Assembly: GCA_017431845.1 (NCBI GenBank) | Contig: JAFRKG010000063.1 | Span: forward strand, 1-45,359 | DNA: 45,359 bases | Direction of reading: 5' to 3' | Origin: Methanosphaera sp. | GTDB lineage: Archaea; Methanobacteriota; Methanobacteria; Methanobacteriales; Methanobacteriaceae | Part shown: one piece after another, positions 1 to 9,400 of the stretch | Numbering within the stretch: the first letter of the stretch is position 1 | How the letters are laid out: every line of letters begins with the position of its first letter | Made by a program: the position numbers and the translations under genes | Notes under the pieces: model-generated | Seen by the model: only the letters and a program-made list of their open reading frames with translations | Told to the model about the DNA's origin: nothing | Database searches by the model: none

Positions 1-218
1 AATACCATAAATCATCCCTAAGACAATGATTCGAATTAACAAGGCAGCGGATAAGCTTTCTGACCAGGAGTATCCATATACTCAAAATCAATGTCACTAA
101 AATCAGCACAATTAACAAGTTTTTCAACAAAAAAACAAACAGGATTATCAGGAATCATAGTACGTATATCTGGGGGTAATAAAAATGTTTGACCAATCTT
201 ATCTTCCTTTAAAACCAT
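1..218 (-). pseudogene. Transposase N-terminus (IS1182/DUF772-like), frameshifted, running off the left edge
   Basis: From an ATG at 216-218 the minus strand encodes about 60 residues with the N-terminal pattern of IS1182/DUF772-type transposases (KEDKIGQTFLLPPDIRTMIP, then VEKLVN and GQKAYP). The frame stops at 36-38. Shifting frame at about position 50 restores the expected continuation (AALLIRIIVLGMIYGI), which is still open at base 1. A one-base deletion in the codon after KAY explains this. A TTG further upstream at 233 is also in frame but less likely as the start. The gene is therefore a broken insertion-sequence transposase; the catalytic part lies outside the window or is lost. Confidence 0.75.
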
Positions 219-403
219 AAAACAACAACTCAATAAATATATTTACTTATATAATATATTTATTATAGGTTATATATAAATATACCTATTAAATAATAGT
301 AAAAATTCAATTAAACTTTAATAATAAAATTATAAATAAAAATAGAAAAAAATATCAAATAATATAGAAATTAAAAAGATTTGAAGTATGAAAAAAATTA
401 CTT

Positions 404-428
404 GAAATTAACTTTGTTGCACAGCCTC
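404..428 (-). mobile_element. Possible terminal end of the broken insertion sequence
   Basis: On the minus strand this reads GAGGCTGTGCAACAAAGTTA, resembling IS termini that begin GAGGCTGT. It lies about 190 bp upstream of the transposase start, a plausible place for the element's end. The partner end is outside the window, so no inverted-repeat match can be shown. Confidence 0.3.
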
Positions 429-780
429 TTAAATAATATTCCATCTTCAGATTTGAATCTATGTATATTCATGGTGCAATATTTATTATTGTTATTAGGT
501 TATTATACACAATAAATATAATCATACTTTATAGATAATTCGAAAAATGCTTTATAAAAGTATTTCCATTGTTATTTGAGGTTTCATCAGATCATTCATA
601 CAAATCCCTCCATTAAATAAGGAATAAATTGTAATATTATTATTAATACTCAAAAAAGGCAATTACACATAATAAATCTTTAATGAAACTTGAAAACCAG
701 TAAATTATAAAAAGACTAACAAAAAAATGAAAAAAAAATAAGAGCAATGTTTATTAATAGATCCCATATATTAAAAACAT
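429..780. other. AT-rich intergenic region, no gene seen
   Basis: About 350 bases between the possible IS end and the TM2-like gene. No convincing reading frame, tRNA or repeat was seen. The promoter of the downstream gene should lie in its right part, but A/T runs hide a single TATA box. Confidence 0.5.
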
Positions 781-800
781 CAAATAATGAGGTGAATAAT

Positions 801-1022
801 ATGGCAAATGCTATTCTAGCAGCAATATTATCCTTTTTAATACCAGGACTAGGACAATTATATGCAGGTGACCTAAGTAAAGCTGTAATGATGTTTGTAA
901 TATTTTTAGCTCTTTTCCTCATAGTATCACACATACTTAAAGACTGGATATTCACCATAGTAAACATAGCTTATAGCCTCTATGTTGCATATGAGGCTTA
1001 TCAATTAGCACAACAATCCTAA
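801..1022 (+). CDS. Small TM2-like membrane protein
   Basis: A 73-residue protein starting at the ATG at 801, preceded by a GAGGTG ribosome binding site at about 789-794. An upstream in-frame ATG at 747 has no such site. The N-terminal hydrophobic segment leads into PGLGQLYAGD, the signature of TM2/DUF5683-type small membrane proteins, and a second hydrophobic segment follows (about residues 28-60). The protein probably forms a two-helix hairpin in the cytoplasmic membrane. The family has no firmly established function. A C-tract followed by a T-rich stretch lies 22 bases after the stop. Confidence 0.75.
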   Translation: MANAILAAILSFLIPGLGQLYAGDLSKAVMMFVIFLALFLIVSHILKDWIFTIVNIAYSLYVAYEAYQLAQQS

Positions 1023-1044
1023 AAAAATTTTTTAAAGATAATAA

Positions 1045-1066
1045 CCCCCCCCTCCTTCTTCTTTTA
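1045..1066 (+). terminator. C-tract then pyrimidine tract after the TM2-like gene
   Basis: Eight C residues (1045-1052) are followed by CC-rich and T-rich pyrimidines. Similar C-run plus T-run signals follow most plus-strand genes in this window, so a transcription-termination role is likely. There is no clear hairpin. Confidence 0.4.
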
Positions 1067-1279
1067 AGTTAAAAATAATGTAAAACACGAAAAAAGAAAT
1101 AATAATAATTTAAATCACCAAAAAATACTACAATCAATATACATTACCAAATACCCCTCATTACATTTAACAAATTATACCATTACCTGCTCATTAAATT
1201 ATACCATTAATGTTTGTACTTCTTTTTTAGGAATTAAATGAAAAATATTATCTAATAACTTATTTACCTATTATTCAAA

Positions 1280-2671
1280 TTACTTTTTATAAATAAACTG
1301 TTTTCCCTTCTTGATCTTTTTGAGCATATTATTCTCCACTAATTCATTCAAGTCTTTGGTAGCTGTATTTCTCACAATATCAAACATTAACATATACTCT
1401 TTAATGGTTATTTCTGTTTTGTCATGAAATCTTAAAAACTCTTTTTGTCTAGTATTTAACCTATTATGAGTAGTGTCAGCCCTAAAAATTACTTCAAAGA
1501 ATAAACCACTTTCAGCAAATTCTGGTTCATCCAATCCGTATGATTTCATAGCATCTTTCATCCTTTTAATTCCAGTTCCAACATGTTCCATATATTTTGT
1601 TTTTGAAAATATGTTACATATTGCTTCATTTCTATGTATTGGCTTATTTTCTTCAAGTTCAGAAATTGTTAACGGATATACTAACCGTCCAGGACTTCTT
1701 ATTTCAATTCTATCATTATATATGTAAAATATTATTGGGGCAGTAGTTATAGTATAATCCCTATGAGCTAAAGCATTTACAAGTGCTTCACGTATTGCTT
1801 CATAGGGGTACTCCTGCATAGTTTTTCGTTCAAAACCTTTAATTTGAGATATGTTAACTAAAGTTTTATTAAAAAATAACTCTGCTTCTTTCAATAATTT
1901 TAAAAAAGATAAATTATATTCCGCTTTTTCGAAAGTGTTAATTCCTTCATCATCAAAAAATCTGACCATTTTTACTTGATGTGATATATTAAATTTTGAA
2001 ATATCTTTAGCAAAAAATAATGCTCCAGCAACATTTAGTCTAAATTCCCCATTTTCATATTCCCCAGCATGTATTGTAGATAATACATTTTTTAAACCTT
2101 TTTCATTCCTAATTGTTTCAATCGGTTCATATTCTAAAACATTGAAAAACAAGTCTAAAGCATCCATATCCACATCATCACATGAAGAATTGTGTAATAT
2201 TTCATAATCAAAAGCTTTATGATTTTTTAGATTTTTATCAATAAAATCTACTAAACTTTTTTTAATTGATAAAATCAATTCATAACGATTTTTAAATTTT
2301 TTATAACTATGTATGCTTATCTTTTCTATGAACTTTTCAGTTTTTTCATCCCTAAAATTCACATCTTTTATATAAATCAAAGCATCATTATGTGTTTTGT
2401 TATACAAATCATATTCTAATTCAGTTGGAGAGATACCTGATTCCAAAATATTCCCATAATCTGAACCAATTAATCCAATATAAATATCAGAATTAATTAC
2501 TTCTTCGGAATATAATTTTTCAGGATATAAACCGGATGCAGACTCTTCTTCAAACAGATAAACATTAAAAAACATACTTAAGAAATAATCATTTTCAATT
2601 TATTGTTTAAAAAATTTTCTTTCTTGTTCAAATTCTCTTTGAACACTGCTAATAAAAATTCTATATTTCAT
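1280..2671 (-). pseudogene. DUF4062 + RecG-type ATPase protein, interrupted by one in-frame stop
   Basis: The open part (start ATG at 2575, 431 residues) has a DUF4062-like region with SDIYIGLIGSDYG and GISPTELEYDL near its start, then a RecG-C-terminal/HATPase_c_4 module with EALVNALAHRDY and HVGTGIKRM, and a winged-helix-like tail. DUF4062 normally begins with a strand and SS motif, missing from this start. Reading upstream in the same frame gives exactly that: an ATG at 2671 encoding MKYRIFISSVQREFEQER, a TAA at 2600-2602, then eight residues joining the open part. An AGG-type ribosome binding site precedes 2671. The simplest view is a nonsense-mutated gene. The remaining frame could still make an N-terminally truncated protein. 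The AlbA_2 domain common in such ATPases is not evident. Proteins of this architecture often sit in accessory regions; a defence or regulatory role is inference. Confidence 0.75.
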
Positions 2672-3033
2672 ACTTAAACCTGACAATGTTATTAATGATA
2701 ATGTATTAAACTAGTTTACACTTGAAATGATAATAAAGTAAGTAAACTAAATCTTAATTTAATATTGTATAATGAAATATATAATTATAACTATTTATTA
2801 AATATCTTAAAATCAAGGATATGATTCTATTAAAGTTATGAAAACTAATTTATACTATTTTTATTAGATTTAAAAATTAATTATATGTTTTTGAAAGGTG
2901 ATTCATTATTAAGAAGGAGTATAAAAAAAATCGAAAAAAATGAGTATAATACTCTAATTTAATAAGACACTATTTGCTTAGAAATAGATATTACCTATTT
3001 ATAAATAAACTACGAATAATTAAAAAAACCATC
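2672..3033. other. AT-rich intergenic region upstream of the DUF4062 gene
   Basis: No reading frame or RNA gene recognised. It would hold the promoter of the minus-strand DUF4062 gene and the start of the repeat region. Confidence 0.4.
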
Positions 3034-3155
3034 AATAAAAAGCAATAAACAATACAAAACCCATAAAAATATAACACACAAATACAAAAAAAATATAGTC
3101 AACAAAAATACCCATATGCTCAATCAAAAATTGACAACATTGACAATAACAAGAA
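3034..3155. repeat. Direct repeat, copy 1 (~120 bp)
   Basis: First of two similar blocks offset by 191 bases. The block runs from AATAAAAAGCA through AATATAACACACAAATAC to CAATCAAAAATTGACAAC. Copy 2 begins at 3225 with scattered substitutions. The block lies downstream of the large adhesin gene and has no convincing coding capacity. Confidence 0.8.
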
Positions 3156-3224
3156 AACAAGAACCACAAAAAAAATAAAAACCAAACATATAAAAAGAAA
3201 TACAGAATAATAAAGTAAACACTT

Positions 3225-3346
3225 AATAAAAAGCAACAAACAATATCAAACCCACAAAAATATAACACACAAATACAAAAAAAATATAGTCAATAAATAT
3301 GGCCATATGCTCAATCAAAAATTGATAACGTTGATAATATCAGGAA
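3225..3346. repeat. Direct repeat, copy 2 (~120 bp)
   Basis: Second copy, same order of blocks as copy 1, ending about 75 bases before the stop codon of the large adhesin on the other strand. Both copies contain the small inverted repeat CAATCAAAAATTG, which could form a hairpin in the 3' region of the adhesin transcript. Confidence 0.8.
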
Positions 3347-3422
3347 GAGAATTGTATAAAAAAATATTATTTCAAAAAAAATAGGGTGAATAAGAAAAAT
3401 AGGTATTCTTATTCACATTTAT

Positions 3423-6400
3423 CTAGGCTATTTTAAAAGTTTGTTCGGTTCCAGTGTACTGATTATAGTATTTATTTGCTTTATAAGTTGGTATTAATGT
3501 ATTTGTTCCTTTTTTAGCTGTTGTTGTGAGTGTGAATACTCCTTTTGTATCTGTTTTTGCTGTTTTGTTTTTACCATTTATTGTTAGTGTTACTTGACTG
3601 TTTCTTAGTACTTTTCCATCCTTGGTTGTTAGTTTTCCAGTGATTGTTACTTTCCGAGTATTGTTTACTTGTTTTGTCCCTGTGATTTTGATTTTCACAC
3701 TTTGTTTGGTTACAGTGAATATAACTTTTTTAGTGATTTTATTGTAGTTTTTGTTTCCAGGGTAGCTTACTGTGATATTATTGGTTCCTAGTTTATTGAT
3801 TGTGAGGCTATGATTGTATATTCCTTTACTGTTTGTCTTGGATCTGATGATTTTGCCACTGATGTTTATAGTGATTACTGTGTTTCTTATGATTTTACCG
3901 TTTTTATCTGTTAGTTGACCTTTTACATATACTTTGGATCCATATCCTATTTTTTTAGTGGCATTTACTGTTATTTTAAGGTTTTGTTTTATGACTTTGA
4001 ATGTTGTTTTCTTGGTGATTTTGTTATATACTTTGTTTCCTGGGTGACTTACTGTGAGGTTGTTTACTCCTACTTTTCTTGCTTTTGTAGTGTAAGTGTA
4101 TACTCCCTTCTTGTCTGTTTTTACTTTTACGCTTTTACCGTTTAATGTGATTTTTATTTTACTGTTTCCTAGGAGTTTTCCGTTTTTGTCTTTGAATACT
4201 CCTTTGATTGTGATGTTTTCTGTGTATCTTGTTGTTTTAATCTTGTTGATGGATATTTTTAATGGTATTTTTGCTGTTTTGAATGTTGTTTTTGTTATGT
4301 TGTAAGTGTATTTTGTGTTTCCTGCGTATCCTACTGTTAGGTTGTTTGTTCCTATGTTCCATGCTCTTGTATTGTATTTGTATACTCCGTTTTTGTCTGT
4401 TTTAACTGTTACTGAATTTTTGTTGATGGTAATTTTTACTTTTGAATTTGCTAAAGCTTTACCGTTTTTATCGGTTAGTTTTCCTGTTACTGTTATGTTA
4501 TCTTTGTATACTGCTTTTATTTTGTTTATTGTGATGTTAGTTTTTTGTTTTATTGCATTGCATGTTGTTTTTGCAGTGTTTTTGTTGTACCTGTAGCTTC
4601 CAGTGTATGTTATTGTTACATTGTTTGTTCCCACTACTCTTGCCTTGGTTGTGTATTTGAATGTTCCATTTTTGTCTGTTTTTATTGTAGCAGTGTTTTT
4701 GTTGATTTGTAGTTTGAGTTTTGCTCCTGCGATTATTTTACCGTTTTTGTCTGTTAGTTTTCCTGTGATTGTTAGGTTTTCTGTGTATCTTGTTGTTTTA
4801 ATATTGTTTATTGTTATTTTTACGTCTTGTTTGTTTACTGTGAATGTTTTGTTTGTGTTTGTTGGGTTGTGGTTTTTGTTTCCAGTGTATGTTATGGTTA
4901 TGTTGTTTGTTCCGACTTTGTTTACGGTTATTGTGTATTTGTATGTTCCGTTGTTGTCTGTTTTTATTGTTTTTGTGTTGTTGTTTATTGTTATGTTTAT
5001 TTCGTTGTTTGTTAGTGGTTTGTTTTCTTTGTCTGTTAGTTTTCCTGTGATTGTTACTTTTTCTCCATAGTTGGTTGGTGTGATGTCTTCGATTGTTATT
5101 GTTGTGTCTTGTTTTGTTATGTTGTCTTGTGTAGGTTTTGTGTTGTTTCCTGTGTTATTTCCTGTGTTATTACCTGTATTGTTACCTGTACTGTTTCCTG
5201 TATTGTTACCTGTACTGTTTCCTGTATTGTTTCCTGTACTGTTTCCTGTATTGTTACCTGTACTGTTTCCTGTATTGTTACCTGTACTGTTTCCTGTACT
5301 GTTTCCTGTATTGTTACCTGTACTGTTTCCTGGGATGTTTCCAGTGTTGTTACCTGTATTGTTACCAGTATTGCCTCCAGGGATGTTTCCAGTGTTGTTT
5401 CCTTGTGGAGGATTTGTACTGTTTCCTGTAGTGTTTGTATTGTTTATATTGCTTGTGCCATTAGTATTTGTTTGATTGCTTTCTGTTTTGTTTGAATCTG
5501 TTGTTGTGTTTTGTGTAATGTTTCTTGTGTTGAATGTTGTTTTTAGGGTAGTTCCTGTTACTTGGTTGTTTCCATCATATATTAGGTTAACATTATTTGT
5601 TCCAATAGTGTTTGCTTTGTATGTGATACTGTATACACCATTATTATCTGTATTTGCTGTGTAGTTGTTATTGTTTATTGAGATAATTATTGGTGCTTGT
5701 TTAATATTGTTGCCTTTAGCATCTTTTAAAGTACCGGTTATGTTTATTTCATCACCAATTTCGTTGTCTTTTATAGTGTTTACTGTTAGTTGTGATGTTA
5801 GTTTGTTTACAGTGAATGTTGTGTTAGTATTGCTTCCAATGTTTTGATCATCTTCAGCAAATGTTACTGTTACATTGTTTACTCCAACTTTTACTACGGT
5901 ATATGAAATTGAATATTCTCCTTTATCATTTGTTTTTGTTGTGATATTCTTTCCATTTATTTCTATTGTTACAGTTTTATCATTTAATAGTGTGTTATTT
6001 GTTGTTAATGTTCCGCTTATTATAACATTATCTGTTACATTTAGATTGTTTATATGATTTACTGTAAGTTGACTTGCACGTTTTGTTACATTAATTTTAT
6101 AATAACTTAAACCCGGCGCATATTCTTCATTTCCAGGGAATATTACTTTTATGTTAAAGTTTCCTGATTTGTTTAATGTGAGGTTATGTTCAAATATTCC
6201 TTCTTCATTCACTGGTAATGTGTAATTGTTGTCATCAAATATTAGTGTTACATTTGTAAGTCCGATAGGTCTATCATATTCAACCCACCCCATTTCTTCA
6301 AAGCCTTCAAAATGCCAATAAAGTTTTCCTTTAATATTTAACAGGTCTCCTACCTGATAAGTTGTAACATCATAGTTTAAATCAATATTTGAGTTTTTTC

Positions 6401-9400
6401 TAGTAGTTACCACATCCATAATAGTATTTAGTTCTGTTGGATAATTTTTCTCATCACCCTCGAATGAGATTTTTATATCTATATTTCCAGCTGCTTCTGG
6501 TTTGTATGATAATGAAAATCTTCCTTCTGAATCAGTTGTTGTAGTGAATGTTTCACCCGCTATTTCAATGGATAACTTTGAATTTGGAATATTTCCTTCA
6601 AAATTGCTGAGATTACCTGAGATATTTGCAGTCTCACCATAATCTATGTAAATAGAATCATCCAATGTTATGAAAGAGTTTGATACTAAGGCAGTACTGG
6701 TTGCATTACCACTTAAGTAGCATTCATCCTCATCAAATTCAAGAAGTATGTTTAATTCTCCTAAGTCTTCCATAGTTGTTTGATAATTATACCTATAACC
6801 ATTTTCACTTATATTTAGGACTACACTGGTCTTATTATTTATTGTTAATCTTGCTTTATCACCAGGCACATTAAATATAATTTTTAAAATATCACCAGCT
6901 TTTACAATATTATCATGAGGATATACTGAAAGCATAGGTATTGCTTTAAATGATTCATATGTTATTGTATCATTTGACGGTTTATACTTTTCATCTCCGA
7001 AGAATATTATTGTTGATGTTGCATTACCTACACCAGCCGTAGTTTCAAATGAAAATGTTCCATTTTCAACTGCATTATCCATCATCAAATCATAATCATA
7101 TACAACAGCAGATTCTATTGGTGTTCCATTAATATCAGTTAATGTTCCTTTAACAAATATTGGTGAATTAAAAGTGATATTCGTATTATATGTTATGTTT
7201 TCTATTTTTAGTATAGTTGGTATTCTATCTACAACATTATAATAAAGGTTATTCGTGCAAGTTGGACCATAATCATCATTTTCTTCAAATATCACATCCA
7301 CATACCTGTATCCTGTTATTGTTTCTGGAATTTCGTAACGGAATGCTCCATTTTCATCTGTTAATGTTTCATATTCCTTGTCATTTATTATTATCTTAAT
7401 TTTCTGATTTGCTAGTTTAAGAGTATTATCACTAGATAACTTTCCAAGTATAATAGCTCTTTCTCCTACATCTACATAATAATTTTTGACATAAGATTGC
7501 AACCCTATTAAATCGCCTTTAATAACTGTAAATTTAGTAGAAGCATATGCTGGTTGATGTGTTTCATTTCCTTCATATAATACGGATATATTATTTTCTC
7601 CTAATTTATTGAATGTTATATTAATGTAGTAATAACTTTCTTCACTTACTTTTGTTGTATAATTTTGATTATTATATGTTATGATTACTGTATCACCTAT
7701 AATTTCTTCTGAAACATAACCAGATATCTGAACAGTATTACCTAATTTCTGGTTATCATTAACAGATATTTCCACAAATACTGGAATTCTATCATCAGCC
7801 GCGTAAATTGTATTTGATACGGATGTTGCTTCGTATTTATCATCACCTTCAAATTGTATTAACACCTCATTTGTACCGAATAATATTGTGTGGTTTATTA
7901 AAAATTCACCATTTTCATCTGTTTTTGTATAGTATGTATTATTAACTATTGTAATAACTATATCTGCATTGGATATAGGTGTTTCTTCATCTGTTAATCT
8001 TCCAGTAATATTAATTATGTCACCTACTTTAACATCACTTATTGCATTAGATGTGATTGTAGTGTATTTTCTATGCACATTAAATGTTGTTTTACTTTTT
8101 GTTGGATTTACATAATCATTTCCAGCAAATTCTAGTGTAACATTATTATCTCCCAGAACAGTAGGCGTATAATTATAATTGAAATTACCATTATCATCTG
8201 TGCTTATATTACCTATTACATTATTGTTTATTAAAAGAGTTAGATTAACATTTTTAGTGAAATAACCCCCTATTTGGATAGTATCTCCACTTAACACACC
8301 ATCTATCCATCCTATACTAATTTTCTTATCTGATTTTTCTACTGTGATTGTTCGTGTAGCATTTGTTTTCTTAAACTTATCATTACCATTGAAGAATACC
8401 GTTACATTAACTAATCCCACATCATTTACTTGCATTTCAAAGGAATAATGTCCCTCTTCATCAGTAAAACCCTGACCATCATTTATAGGTGCAGATTGAA
8501 TAGGATTTCCTTCAGAATCTTTTAAAGTTCCTTCAATTCGTATAAAATCACCATACGTAATTTTATCTCCATATACACTAGTGATATTGTCAATAGTTAA
8601 TACACAATCTGCTTGTTCAACTATTTCAAACCAAGCATTATTACTTGTAGGTGCATATTCTTCAGTACCCTCATAAGTTATACCTACACCACATGATTTT
8701 ACTTCACTTGTATCATTAAATTCAAATACGAAATCACCATTATCATCAGAAAATACTTCATAAGTATCATCAGAATAGGTTATTACTAATTTCTGATTAG
8801 GTATTTTATTATTGTTCTTATCATATAGGTAACCTGTGATAATAGCTGAATCACCCACATTCACATAGTTATCATATTTTATATGCAGGTTGGTTACTTT
8901 TTCTTTTATAACTTCAAATACGGAGTATGTTGTTGTTGCTTGATAAGTTTCATTTCCTTCATAAATAATGTTAACTGTGAAATTACCTACTTTTTCAAGA
9001 TGTAATTCTTGTCCAAAATTCCCATATTCATCTGTAGTAACAGTATAATTTGAACCATCAAATTTTATGATTAATGGAACATTATCTAACCCAAAATTAT
9101 AATAATATTCTCCTTCTTCATCATAATTTATAGAATATAATGAACCTGTAACATTTATTGAATCACCCATTGTTTGAGTACCAATATAATTTATACCTAA
9201 AGATACTTCTTTCCTTGAATCACTTACAGTAAACCCTATATTATCACTACTTGCAGCAGCATAAATATCATCACCATCATATACAGCATACACCACATTA
9301 TAGCCAGCAAATACTGTTATATAATCAAGTGAGAAAACTCCTTCATCATTAGTTACTGCCGAAAAATTCTCCCCATTAACATGTATATTTACATCAGCAT

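Noticed and set aside
1045-1052. C8 run as a phase-variation tract
   Set aside because: It lies after a stop codon, outside any coding or core promoter sequence, and fits the recurrent C/T terminator-like pattern.
3032-3268. 78-residue minus-strand hydrophobic frame
   Set aside because: It lies across the two direct repeats and consists of Phe/Tyr/Cys runs from A/T sequence; no ribosome binding site.
5140-5405. CRISPR-like regular repeats
   Set aside because: Units are 12/24 bases with no unique spacers and are in-frame coding sequence for a Gly/Asn linker.
3915-5495. Chain of open plus-strand frames rich in Val, Phe, Leu and Cys opposite the large adhesin
   Set aside because: They are antisense to a long repetitive gene with A/C-rich codons, which leaves the other strand nearly free of stops. 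Their repeats mirror the adhesin repeats.
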